Of a stretch of 64,000 nucleotides of DNA, positions 1 to 7,004 are shown one piece after another. The position numbers were made by a program, and so were the translations under genes. The stretch is from a bacterium (GTDB taxonomy: Bacteria > Acidobacteriota > Polarisedimenticolia > Polarisedimenticolales > Polarisedimenticolaceae). Location: NCBI GenBank assembly GCA_024226515.1, contig JAAELQ010000003.1, positions 1 through 64,000 on the forward strand, in the 5' to 3' direction. Positions within the stretch are counted from its first letter, which is position 1. Every line of letters begins with the position of its first letter. Under the pieces are notes generated by a model. It saw only the letters and a program-made list of their open reading frames with translations, made no database searches and was not told the origin of the DNA.

Positions 1-14
1 CCGTCCCACCAACT

Positions 15-437
15 CTACTCCAAGAGGAATTCGACGACTATGGGCAGGTAGACCGCAACTGGCTTCCCATCTTTCAGCGACGGGTCATACTTCCATTTTC
101 GAACTGCCTTCTTCGCCGCTTTGACAAACGGAAGGCACCGCTCGCGTGGCTCGAGTCCGTACTCCTGACTTGGGTTAACGCGTGTAGTACACCGCACGAC
201 CTCCACCTGCGTTACCGAACCATCTGCCAAGAGCGTTCCCTGGAGCATGACGTACGCCTCATACCGCTTCTTCCGCGCTTGCTTGGGAAACTTGGGCGCG
301 TCGCGGGAGCGAAGGGTCGGCCATGACACTCCATTCTGGCCTGAGACCAGCCGTGCGGGCGCAACGTCTTTTTCCGCTGCAAACAGCACACACGTCGTGG
401 CGACAACTATTGCCATCGCTGCGATCAAGTTCTTCAT
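15..437 (-). CDS. TonB C-terminal-like domain protein, exported
   Basis: A protein of about 140 residues with a hydrophobic N-terminal signal-like segment (MKNLIAAMAIVVATTCVLFA). The rest resembles a TonB C-terminal domain: it runs PKFPKQARKKRYEAYVMLQGTLLADG, then VEVV, and near the end AVRKWKYDPS and KPVAVYLPIVVEF. This fold transmits force or binds partners in the periplasm; a stand-alone copy without the TonB membrane anchor has no assigned role. I start at ATG 437; an in-frame GTG at 443 has a closer AGAGG and is the alternative. The gene lies downstream of a candidate attC site in the lower-GC left edge and may be an integron cassette. The stop is 14 bases from the window edge. Confidence 0.7.
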   Translation of the reverse strand: MKNLIAAMAIVVATTCVLFAAEKDVAPARLVSGQNGVSWPTLRSRDAPKFPKQARKKRYEAYVMLQGTLLADGSVTQVEVVRCTTRVNPSQEYGLEPRERCLPFVKAAKKAVRKWKYDPSLKDGKPVAVYLPIVVEFLLE

Positions 438-457
438 GCCCACTCTGCCTCTGATCG

Positions 458-584
458 GTCTAACTATGAAATGGGCTGCGAGTTGTGGATCACACGACCC
501 TGCGAGGCTCGCAGCCGATACTCCGTTCTATTGTAGTCGATTCGCCCATACCACCTGATTCCGACCCTGGTTTTCATGTTGATG
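458..584 (-). other. Candidate attC recombination site
   Basis: Read on the minus strand, the site ends in GTTAGAC (464-458), a match to the GTTRRRY core, 20 bases before the next gene's ATG. Its left arm is CATCAAC followed directly by ATGAAA (584-572). This pairs with TTTCAT-A-GTTAGAC (471-458) as ATGAAA/TTTCAT and CAAC/GTTA(G), with one bulged A and weaker outer pairs. The left box fits RYYYAAC except for its first base; ATCCAAC at 594-588 fits exactly and gives an alternative 137-base site. The centre holds a perfect 9-base inverted repeat (474-482 with 508-516). Length, orientation and place between two genes suit an attC, but the identification is by eye. Confidence 0.42.
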
Positions 585-667
585 CGGGTTGGATATCGAG
601 TGAAGCTCGCAGCGTAATCCGGGAAGGGCGCCGGTTGCAGTGCCGGCGGTCACATGGCCGCTCAGAC

Positions 668-913
668 TCACTCACCTGAATCTTCAAGGCGAACACTTCG
701 CCCTTTGCCCAGACTCTCGCGCGCAGCGGCGATTCGTTCGAGGAAGCGAGGGTCGTTCTGAAGGCGGTACTCGAACCACTCCTCCTCGTTCTTGAAACCG
801 ATGAGTACTCCGGCCGCCTCGCCGTGCCGTGTGATGACGACGTGCTCCTTCGCGGCGACTCGGAGATAACGCGAGAGTTCGTCCTTGACCTGGGAAAGAG
901 CGACCTTCTTCAT
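668..913 (-). CDS. Phd/YefM-family antitoxin
   Basis: An 81-residue antitoxin starting MKKVALSQVKDELSRYLR, with the AKEHVVITRHGEAAGVLIGF stretch typical of Phd/YefM proteins. The family's N-terminal half binds operator DNA and its C-terminal tail wraps the toxin. The ATG at 913 overlaps the TGA of the toxin reading frame (ATGA), so the two were translated together with the toxin gene first, an order also seen in some Phd/RelE pairs. The antitoxin is intact while the toxin is broken, so it may now be a solo antitoxin or DNA-binding repressor. A longer in-frame ORF begins at 940 but lies inside the toxin remnant. Confidence 0.78.
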   Translation of the reverse strand: MKKVALSQVKDELSRYLRVAAKEHVVITRHGEAAGVLIGFKNEEEWFEYRLQNDPRFLERIAAARESLGKGRSVRLEDSGE

Positions 914-1123
914 GATTCCGTCCCTTCGTTGTGCAGCCACTCTGCCGACGCTGACTCATCGACGATCGAGAGGATCTCCACTCGCTTCCGATCGACGTCG
1001 TAGAACTGATCTTCGTGGGCTCGTAGCGCAGAGCTTGACTCCGGAACGCGTGTGGGCGCGCAAGTTGTTCAAGTCCTCCACGGCTTCAGGAGCAAGAACG
1101 ATCTCGAATCGTATTCTGGCCAT
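910..1123 (-). pseudogene. RelE/ParE-like toxin remnant, three frames
   Basis: The start reads MARIRFEIVLAPEAVEDLNN and continues to RSGVK near 1034. The family pattern then resumes in a second frame (ALRYEPTKIS) and after that in a third frame (FYDVDRKRVEILSIVDES, then AEWL) up to the TGA at 910. Intact relatives, as I remember them, have a further stretch of about 20-25 residues between EPTK-S and the FYDV block, so at least one internal deletion is likely besides the frame changes. No single frame encodes a full toxin. It was presumably an mRNA interferase balanced by the downstream antitoxin. An assembly error is the main alternative to true decay. Confidence 0.68.
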
Positions 1124-1148
1124 AACATAGCTATTAATTAGCCAGAAT
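1113..1148. promoter_or_regulatory. Inverted repeat over the toxin start
   Basis: ATTCTGGC (1113-1120) is repeated in inverted form as GCCAGAAT (1141-1148), a perfect 8-base pair of arms separated by 20 AT-rich bases. The minus-strand gap reads GCTAATTAATAGC and leads into the toxin ATG at 1123. One arm overlaps the toxin's first codons. Toxin-antitoxin operons are usually repressed through such palindromes at their promoter, so this is a plausible operator. It could also be part of an attI-like region, since it sits directly at the 3' end of the integrase gene. Confidence 0.35.
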
Positions 1149-1152
1149 GTGA

Positions 1153-2124
1153 CTACACACGGTCCGCCGGACTGCCCACGCCCAGCACACCGCGCTTCAG
1201 GACGTGGGTGTAGACCATCGTCGTCGACACGTCGCGGTGCCCCAGCAGCTCCTGGATGGTGCGGATGTCGTAGCCGTCCTCCAGCAGATGCGTGGCGAAC
1301 GAGTGACGGAAGGTGTGGCAACTGGCGTTCTTCCGGATGCCGGCGTCGCGCATCGCGCGCTTGACCACGCGCTGAATGGCCGACTCGTGCAGGTGATGCC
1401 GTCGCGGTTCGCCGTCCTGCTCCAGCCAGCGACGAGCGGCGGGAAAGACGAACTGCCAGGGCCACTCGTGGCCCGCCCCGGGGTACTTGCGCGCCAGCGC
1501 GTGCGGCAGATCGACACGGCCGCCGCCCGCGGCCAGGTCACGCTGGTGCAGCCTGCGAACGGTGCGCAGGTGGCGCCGCAGCGGGCCGACGGCGGTCGAG
1601 GACAGGACGGTCATCCGGTCCCTGTCCCCCTTGCCGGCGCGGATGTGGATCAACTGCTTGTCGAGGTCGACGTCCTTTATGCGTAGAGCAAGACACTCCC
1701 CGATCCGTAGGCCGCTGCCGTACAGCAACTGCACGACGAGTCGCGGAGTGGCTTTCAGCTCTTCGAGGCAGCGCGCAACCTCGTCACGCCCCAGCACGAC
1801 GGGCAGCCGCAGGGGCTTCTTCGCGCGCACGACCTGCTTCAGCCACGGAAGATCCAGCTTCAGGACGTGCTTGTACAGGTACAACAACGCGGAGAGGGCC
1901 TGGTTCTGCGTGGAGGCCGCCACGTTGTCCCGCACGGCGAGATGGGTGAGAAAGCGCGTCAGCTCGGCCTCGGCCATGGTCGCGGGATGGCGTTTGCCGT
2001 GAAACAGGATGAAGCGTCGGACCCACATGAGGTAGGTCCGCTCGGTGCGACGACTGTAGCGCCGAGCACGCAGCGACTCGCGCATGCGGTGCAACAGCTT
2101 GCCGCGGTGCGGACGATCGTCCAT
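1153..2124 (-). CDS. intI: Integron-type tyrosine recombinase IntI
   Basis: A 323-residue tyrosine recombinase. An N-terminal SAM-like domain (YSRRTERTYLMWVRRFILFH, about residues 23-42) is followed by the catalytic domain with R140 (GSGLRIGE), H270 and R273 (HTFRHSFATHLL), H296 (LLGHRDVSTT) and nucleophile Y305 (VYTHV). Residues about 204-228, running DLPHALARKYPGAGHEWPWQ, match the extra patch that marks integron integrases off from other tyrosine recombinases. IntI recombines attC and attI sites to capture or reshuffle cassettes. The start is ATG 2124; a longer open frame upstream lies over the HD-domain gene. The gene reads in the same direction as the possible cassettes, unlike class 1 integrons but as in inverted integrons such as that of Treponema. 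Confidence 0.88.
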   Translation of the reverse strand: MDDRPHRGKLLHRMRESLRARRYSRRTERTYLMWVRRFILFHGKRHPATMAEAELTRFLTHLAVRDNVAASTQNQALSALLYLYKHVLKLDLPWLKQVVRAKKPLRLPVVLGRDEVARCLEELKATPRLVVQLLYGSGLRIGECLALRIKDVDLDKQLIHIRAGKGDRDRMTVLSSTAVGPLRRHLRTVRRLHQRDLAAGGGRVDLPHALARKYPGAGHEWPWQFVFPAARRWLEQDGEPRRHHLHESAIQRVVKRAMRDAGIRKNASCHTFRHSFATHLLEDGYDIRTIQELLGHRDVSTTMVYTHVLKRGVLGVGSPADRV

Positions 2125-2168
2125 CGGCGTCCGGTCGAGGAGGCGCAAGGCATGCGCGGGACGCGAAT

Positions 2169-2759
2169 TCAGCCGGCGGGCTCTCCGTCCAGACCCAGCT
2201 CGGCGGCGATCCCCTGCAGCGTCGCGACGACGAAGGCGATGTGCTCGTCGAGGTCCACGCCCAGGTCGGCGGCGCCCTGGACCATGTCGTCGCGGTTGAC
2301 GCTGGCGGCGAACGCCTTGGCCTTGAAGCGCTTCTTGACGGACTTGGGCTTCAGCACGTGAATCGAGCGGCCGGGCATGACCAGCGAGCAGGCGGTGACG
2401 AAGCCGCACAGCTCGTCGCAGGCGAACAGGGTCTTCTCGAGGCGGCTGTCGCGCGACACGCCGGAATGGTCGGCGTGCGACAGGATCGCGCGACGGAACC
2501 ACTCGGGATAGCCGCGCTGGGCCAGGATCTCGCTGCCGCGGAACGGGTGGTCCTCGGCCGAGGGCCAGCGCTCGTAGTCGAAGTCGTGCAGCAGGCCGAC
2601 GAGGCCCCACGCGTGCTCGTCCTCGCCGAACTTCGCGGCGTAGGCCCGCAGCGCGGCCTCGACGGCCAGCGCGTGCTTGATCAGCCCGTCCTTCTGCGTG
2701 TACTCGCGCAGCAGGGCGAGGGCCTCGTCTCGCGAAGGAAGCTCGGGGTGCGAGGTCAT
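2169..2759 (-). CDS. HD-domain hydrolase
   Basis: A 196-residue protein with metal-binding residues in the order H29 (LIKHALAVEAAL), H58-D59 (GLLHDFDYERWP), a further His in EDHPFRG and LSHADHS, the signature of stand-alone HD-domain phosphohydrolases. Relatives are annotated only generally; substrates may be nucleotides or phosphorylated metabolites. It lies 44 bases upstream of intI on the same strand and is divergent from the reductase gene at 2864. It is probably chromosomal sequence at the integron border. Confidence 0.8.
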   Translation of the reverse strand: MTSHPELPSRDEALALLREYTQKDGLIKHALAVEAALRAYAAKFGEDEHAWGLVGLLHDFDYERWPSAEDHPFRGSEILAQRGYPEWFRRAILSHADHSGVSRDSRLEKTLFACDELCGFVTACSLVMPGRSIHVLKPKSVKKRFKAKAFAASVNRDDMVQGAADLGVDLDEHIAFVVATLQGIAAELGLDGEPAG

Positions 2760-2863
2760 GGGTTCTCCCGCATGGCGAAACTTGGCGTCGCCGACACCCC
2801 ATGTTAGCGTGCAACGGTCGGTCCGGGCACGAGGAAAGCGCGGACCTCGGTTGCCGTCTCGGA

Positions 2864-3556
2864 ATGGAAATGGACCGCCCCTTCGTCTACATCAACATGG
2901 CCACGACGGTCGACGGCAAGATCACGTCGTCGGCGCGCGAGTACCCGCGCTTCGCCTCCGCGGCGGATCGCAGGTCGATGGATCGGCTGCGCGCCGAGGC
3001 GGACGCGCTGATCGTGGGCGCGGGGACGCTCCGCGCGGACAACCCGAAGCTGTGCGTGCGCGACGACGAGATGCAGGAATACCGCCGCAGCCTGGGCAAG
3101 CCGGACGACCTGCTGAAGGTCGTCGTCACGGCCGGCGCGGCGCTGCCGCCCGACAGCCGCTTCTTCGACGACGCGGACGGCCCGCGCCGCATCGTCGCCA
3201 CCACCGAGACCGCCCCGGCCGAGCGGGTCGACGCGCTGGAGAATCTGGCCGAGGTCTGGCGGCTGGGCCGCGAGACGGTCGACCTGACGAGCCTGCTGCA
3301 GCAACTGGGCGCGCGCGGCGTCGAGAGGGTACTGCTCGAGGGCGGCGGGGCGCTCAACCAGGCCTTCCTGCGCGCCGACCTGGTGGACGAGCTGAACCTG
3401 ACGATCTCCCCCGCCCTGCTCGGCGGCCGCGATGCACCGACGGCCTTCGAGGGCGAGGGTTTCGCGATGAAACAACAGAAGAGGCTGCGCCTCGCCGACC
3501 TGCGGCGCGAGGGCGACGAGCTGTTCTGTCGCTACGAGGTCCTGCGCGATGGCTGA
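2864..3556 (+). CDS. RibD C-terminal-type reductase (DHFR-like)
   Basis: A 230-residue protein with the NADPH-binding DHFR-like fold of the RibD C-terminal domain: VYINMATTVDGKI at the start, then RLRAEADALIVGAGTLRADNP, and VLLEGGGALNQAFL towards the end. RibD reductases act on the pyrimidine riboflavin precursor. There is no deaminase domain here, so it is either a separate reductase subunit or a related reductase of unknown substrate. I start at ATG 2864; ATG 2870 is equally possible, and the longer open frame from 2801 lacks family similarity. The stop overlaps the start of nth by 8 bases. Confidence 0.75.
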   Translation: MEMDRPFVYINMATTVDGKITSSAREYPRFASAADRRSMDRLRAEADALIVGAGTLRADNPKLCVRDDEMQEYRRSLGKPDDLLKVVVTAGAALPPDSRFFDDADGPRRIVATTETAPAERVDALENLAEVWRLGRETVDLTSLLQQLGARGVERVLLEGGGALNQAFLRADLVDELNLTISPALLGGRDAPTAFEGEGFAMKQQKRLRLADLRREGDELFCRYEVLRDG

Positions 3557-4214
3557 CTCCCGTGCTCCAAAGGGACAGACGCTCGTCGCCCGCGCGGCGC
3601 GGCTGATCGAGGGGCTGCGCAAGCTCTATCCGGATTCGGACTGCGCGCTGCATCACTCGAACGCGCTCGAGCTGCTCGCGGCGACGATCCTCTCGGCGCA
3701 GTGTACGGACGAGCGGGTCAACCAGGTTACGCCGGCGCTGTTCCGGCGCTACCCCGACGCCGCAGCGTACGCGGAGGCCGACGCGGACGAGCTGCAACAG
3801 CTGATCCGCACGACGGGCTTCTTCCGCAACAAGGCGAAGTCGCTGACAGGCCTCGGCAACGCGCTCGTCGAGAGGCACGGCGGCGAGGTGCCGGACACGA
3901 TGGAAGCGCTCGTGAAGCTGCCGGGCGTCGGGCGCAAGACGGCCAACGTGCTGCTCGGCACCTGGTTCGGCAAGCCGGCGATCCCGGTCGACACGCACGT
4001 GACGCGCCTGTCCGGCCGCCTGGAGCTGACGGCGGAGAAGGACGCGGTGAAGATCGAGTTCGCGCTGCAGAAGATCCTGCCCGAGAGGGACTGGACCTTC
4101 GCCTCGCACGCGTTGATCTGGCACGGACGACGCGTGTGCAAGGCCCGCACTCCGGCGTGCGAGCGCTGCGGCCTGCACGGCGACTGCCCCTACCCGGACA
4201 AGACGACGGCCTGA
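3549..4214 (+). CDS. nth: Endonuclease III
   Basis: A 221-residue DNA glycosylase/AP lyase for oxidised pyrimidines in base excision repair. It shows ATILSAQCTDERVN near residue 40, a helix-hairpin-helix LPGVGRKTAN with the catalytic lysine at about residue 130, the catalytic aspartate at about 148 (VDTHV), and a C-terminal [4Fe-4S] loop with cysteines 197, 204, 207 and 213 (spacing 6, 2, 5). Length and all key residues are normal. It overlaps the end of the reductase gene, so the two are probably co-transcribed. Confidence 0.95.
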   Translation: MADSRAPKGQTLVARAARLIEGLRKLYPDSDCALHHSNALELLAATILSAQCTDERVNQVTPALFRRYPDAAAYAEADADELQQLIRTTGFFRNKAKSLTGLGNALVERHGGEVPDTMEALVKLPGVGRKTANVLLGTWFGKPAIPVDTHVTRLSGRLELTAEKDAVKIEFALQKILPERDWTFASHALIWHGRRVCKARTPACERCGLHGDCPYPDKTTA

Positions 4215-4344
4215 AAACGGGGCTGCGGCGGGGGTTTTCCGATCCGTTCTGCGACACGTCCGCACGGGCGGCGCGGCAGAGGCGCAAACGCTATATTGGC
4301 GCCGGATCACACCCCCGAAACACACGCAACAAAAGGCTCGGGTC

Positions 4345-5223
4345 TTGGCACCGGAAAAGCGTTTCGAGACGATCAGCGGAGACGAGTTGTACCGCAGGCT
4401 CGCCGTGGGCAAGCCGGTGGTGGTTCTCGACGTCCGCACCCGAACCGAGTTCGAGCAGCGCCACATTCCGGGTTCGCTGCTGATCCCGTTGCAGGACCTC
4501 GAGTCGCGCTGCTCCGAGGTGCCCAACAGCGGAACACCGATCGCCGTCGTGTGCGAGGTCGGTATGCGCAGCAAGTCCGCATGCACGCTGCTGTCCGAGC
4601 ACGGCTTCCATCCGCTGTACAACGTGACGGGCGGACTCAAGCGCTGGACCGGCCCGCTGGCCAGCGGCCTCGAGCCGGACAAGCACTGCAGGCACGGCAT
4701 CACACCGTCGTCCTTCCTGGTGGAGAACTACGACCTGCTGCGCAAGGGTCTGGTGCTGGACGTGGCGATGGGCGAGGGCCGCAACGCGATCTACCTCGCC
4801 ACGCGCGGCTTCGACGTGGACGGCGTCGACGTCAACCCGAAGGCCGTCGCCGCGGCGCGCGCGGCGGCGCGACGCCTCGGGGCCCCGATCCGCGCCCTCG
4901 TCGGCAACTGCGAGGACGGCACCTACGAGATTCCGTTCTCGTCCCACGACTCGATCATCGTCTTCAATTACCTACATCGCCCGCTGTTCGACGGGATCAA
5001 GAACGGCGTCGTCCCCGGCGGCGTCGTGATCTACCAGACCTTCACGAAAGAGCAGACCCGCTTCGGACGCCCGAAGAACCCGGACTATCTGCTCGACCCG
5101 GCCGAGCTGAAGAGCATCTTCGCCGACTGGGAGATCCTGCGCTATCGCGAGTTCATCGGCCCGGCCCGCAGCCGCGGCGAGATGCGCGCGGTGGCCGGCA
5201 TCGTCGCCCGCAAACCCGCCTGA
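4345..5223 (+). CDS. Rhodanese-methyltransferase fusion
   Basis: A 292-residue protein in two parts. Residues about 10-105 form a rhodanese domain with VVLDVRTRTEFEQRHIPGS and the active-site loop CEVGMRS, whose cysteine would carry persulphide sulphur. Residues about 125-290 form a class I methyltransferase like the TehB group, with the SAM motif LVLDVAMGEGRNAIYLA followed by DVDGVDVNP. The fusion suggests methylation of a sulphur or chalcogen-containing small molecule, but this is inference. The start is TTG at 4345, preceded by an AAAGG; no ATG precedes the rhodanese core. A TATATT box lies at 4293-4298. Confidence 0.82.
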   Translation: MAPEKRFETISGDELYRRLAVGKPVVVLDVRTRTEFEQRHIPGSLLIPLQDLESRCSEVPNSGTPIAVVCEVGMRSKSACTLLSEHGFHPLYNVTGGLKRWTGPLASGLEPDKHCRHGITPSSFLVENYDLLRKGLVLDVAMGEGRNAIYLATRGFDVDGVDVNPKAVAAARAAARRLGAPIRALVGNCEDGTYEIPFSSHDSIIVFNYLHRPLFDGIKNGVVPGGVVIYQTFTKEQTRFGRPKNPDYLLDPAELKSIFADWEILRYREFIGPARSRGEMRAVAGIVARKPA

Positions 5224-5266
5224 CCTCGGCCCGTTCTTGGCACGAACCGCCCGATCGCCGTAACCT

Positions 5267-5285
5267 AGTGACTCTTGGAGTCACT
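5267..5285 (+). promoter_or_regulatory. Hairpin covering the ribosome binding site
   Basis: AGTGACTC (5267-5274) and GAGTCACT (5278-5285) are perfect 8-base inverted arms around a TTG loop. The hairpin ends one base before the GTG start at 5286 and contains the GGAG ribosome binding site of that gene (5277-5280). In RNA this stem would hide the binding site. The same palindrome could instead be a protein-binding operator. Confidence 0.5.
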
Positions 5286-5990
5286 GTGAAGCTGAACGGC
5301 CCAGACATCGAATCGGACGAGACACTGGTGGTCCCGGTGTTCCCGCTGCCCAACACGGTGTTGTTTCCCAACACGGTGCTGCCGCTGCACGTCTTCGAGC
5401 CGCGCTACCGCGAGATGATCGCCGACGCGACCGCGGGCGACGGCAACGTCGCGATCGCCCTGCTGCGCCCGGGCTACGAGAAGGACTACGAGGGCAGCCC
5501 GTCGTTCTTCCCGGTCGGGACGATCGGCCACATCGAAGAGCTGACCCGTCTGCCCGACGGGCGCTTCACGTTCAACCTCGTCGGCGACCGGCGCGTCGAG
5601 ATGACCGAGATCGTCTCCAACCGCAGCTACCGCCTCGTGCAGTGCACGCCGCTGCCGGAGAACCCGCTGAACGAAGACGAAGAGCCGATCCAGCGCGCCA
5701 AGTTCGAGCTGATGACCTCGCACGCGTACCTGCTGCGCGAGATCTCGCCCGTGCACGAGAGCGCGATCGTGCTCGACGAAGAGATGCCGTTCGAGGCCGC
5801 GGTCAACGGCTGCTGCGCCAACCTGCCGACCGAGGCCGAAACGCGACAGACGTTGCTGGGGCTCGACGACCTGCTGACCCGCCAGCGCAAGGCGCTGGAG
5901 CTCAACAACGAGGTGCTCGAGCGGGTGCTGCGCTACAAGGCGCCGATCCCCGACGACGAGACCGGCCACGGTCGACGGACGATGAACTGA
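5286..5990 (+). CDS. LON substrate-binding domain protein
   Basis: A 234-residue protein that is only the N-terminal (LAN) domain of Lon: VPVFPLPNTVLFPNTVLPLHVFEPRYREM near the start, VGTIGHIEE, and GDRRVEM. It has no AAA or protease domain. Such stand-alone proteins are widespread and of uncertain role, possibly binding unfolded proteins or acting as adaptors. I choose GTG 5286 because it has GGAG at the right spacing; the longer frame upstream runs through the preceding gene. Expression may be limited by the hairpin at 5267-5285. The gene is convergent with moaA, 7 bases apart. Confidence 0.83.
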   Translation: MKLNGPDIESDETLVVPVFPLPNTVLFPNTVLPLHVFEPRYREMIADATAGDGNVAIALLRPGYEKDYEGSPSFFPVGTIGHIEELTRLPDGRFTFNLVGDRRVEMTEIVSNRSYRLVQCTPLPENPLNEDEEPIQRAKFELMTSHAYLLREISPVHESAIVLDEEMPFEAAVNGCCANLPTEAETRQTLLGLDDLLTRQRKALELNNEVLERVLRYKAPIPDDETGHGRRTMN

Positions 5991-5997
5991 CCGGGGG

Positions 5998-6987
5998 CTA
6001 CCCGCCGATCTGGTGCATCGTCCGCGTCAGCGGCAGCGCCTCGCGCCCCTCGAGGATCTCCAGCGCGCCCCCGCGCCGCTTGCCGCGCACGGCGTCGCGC
6101 ATCAACACGATCAACTCGTCGTCGCTCGCACCGGATCGCATCGGGCCCTTCAGGTCGACCTCGTTGTCGTCGTAGAGGCAGACGCGGAACATGCCGTCGG
6201 CCGTGAGGCGCAGACGAGTGCAGTGGGTGCAGAACGGCGCGCTGACGGAGTCGATGAAGCCGACGCGCCCCCGCCCGTCGACGAAACGCCAGCGCGCGGC
6301 GGGCGCCGTCGGGTCGGCGCCCGGCTCGGGCTCGATCGGCCAGCGACGGGCGATGCGCTCGCGGATCGCCTCGCCGGTAACGACGCGCGTCATGTTCCAG
6401 GTGCCCCCGTTCTCGAGCGGCATGAACTCGATGAAGCGGATCTCCCAACCCTTCTCGCGGCCGCGCTCGACCATCGGTTCGATCTCGTCCTCGTTGACGC
6501 CCGTCAGCACGACGACGTTGATCTTGATCGGCGACAGACCGTGCTTCTGCGCGGCGTCGAGGCCGCGTAGCACCGAGTCGAGCCGGTAGCGTCGGGTCAG
6601 CTTCTTGTAGCGATCCGGGTCCAGCGTGTCGAGGCTGACGTTGATCCGCTGCAGGCCCGCCGTCGCCAGGTCGGGGGCCATCTGCTGCAGGCGCAGGCCG
6701 TTGGTGGTCAACGACAGACTCTCGATGCGCGGCTCGTCGTCCAGCATGGAGATCAGCCGCGGCAGGTTGCGGCGCAACAGCGGTTCGCCGCCGGTCAAGC
6801 GCACCTTGCGCACGCCCTCGCCGGAGGCCAGGCGGACGAGGCGGACGATCTCCTCGAACGTCAGAATCGACTCGCGGTCGAACCACTCGGGCTCGCTCGG
6901 CATGCAGTAGGTGCAGCGCAGGTTGCAACGATCGGTCACCGAGACGCGAAGATCGTCGTGAACCCGGCCGAATCGATCTTCAAACAC
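5998..6987 (-). CDS. moaA: GTP 3',8-cyclase MoaA
   Basis: A 329-residue radical SAM enzyme for the first step of molybdopterin synthesis. Cys21, Cys25 and Cys28 (CNLRCTYC) bind the SAM cluster; a second cluster is bound by the C-terminal CTHC motif and a later Cys in FRVCLYDD. GGEP follows the first cluster, and the protein ends in the Gly-Gly tail needed for activity. The start is GTG 6987 behind GGGGAG. The product would serve the molybdopterin oxidoreductase at 37295-39217. It is divergent from the gene at 7005. Confidence 0.95.
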   Translation of the reverse strand: MFEDRFGRVHDDLRVSVTDRCNLRCTYCMPSEPEWFDRESILTFEEIVRLVRLASGEGVRKVRLTGGEPLLRRNLPRLISMLDDEPRIESLSLTTNGLRLQQMAPDLATAGLQRINVSLDTLDPDRYKKLTRRYRLDSVLRGLDAAQKHGLSPIKINVVVLTGVNEDEIEPMVERGREKGWEIRFIEFMPLENGGTWNMTRVVTGEAIRERIARRWPIEPEPGADPTAPAARWRFVDGRGRVGFIDSVSAPFCTHCTRLRLTADGMFRVCLYDDNEVDLKGPMRSGASDDELIVLMRDAVRGKRRGGALEILEGREALPLTRTMHQIGG

Positions 6988-6989
6988 GC

Positions 6990-6995
6990 TATACT
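6990..6995 (+). promoter_or_regulatory. Possible -10 box (TATACT) of LOG-family gene
   Basis: TATACT ends 9 bases before the ATG at 7005, so a transcript from it would have almost no leader. No good -35 hexamer stands 16-18 bases upstream. Confidence 0.35.
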
Positions 6996-7004
6996 CCCCG
7001 GCCT

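Larger units (their letters stand above)
15..2124. mobile_element. Integron edge: intI plus possible cassettes
   Basis: The stretch holds an integron integrase, a toxin-antitoxin module, a candidate attC and a small exported protein, all on the minus strand, with visibly lower GC than the rest of the window. Toxin-antitoxin genes are common stabilising cassettes in chromosomal integrons. If this is an integron, attI should lie between the integrase stop (1153) and the toxin start (1123), only 29 bases, where I find no clear GTTRRRY core. More cassettes would be expected to the left of the window. Status as an integron with cassettes is inference from one integrase and one attC-like site. Confidence 0.5.

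Noticed and set aside
247..558. Plus-strand 103-codon frame over the TonB-domain gene
   Set aside because: It is antisense to a gene with a recognisable domain and signal peptide and has no motif of its own.
1153..2814. 553-codon version of the integrase
   Set aside because: The extra N-terminal 230 residues lie over the HD-domain gene in another frame and have no integrase similarity; the IntI N-terminus begins at 2124.
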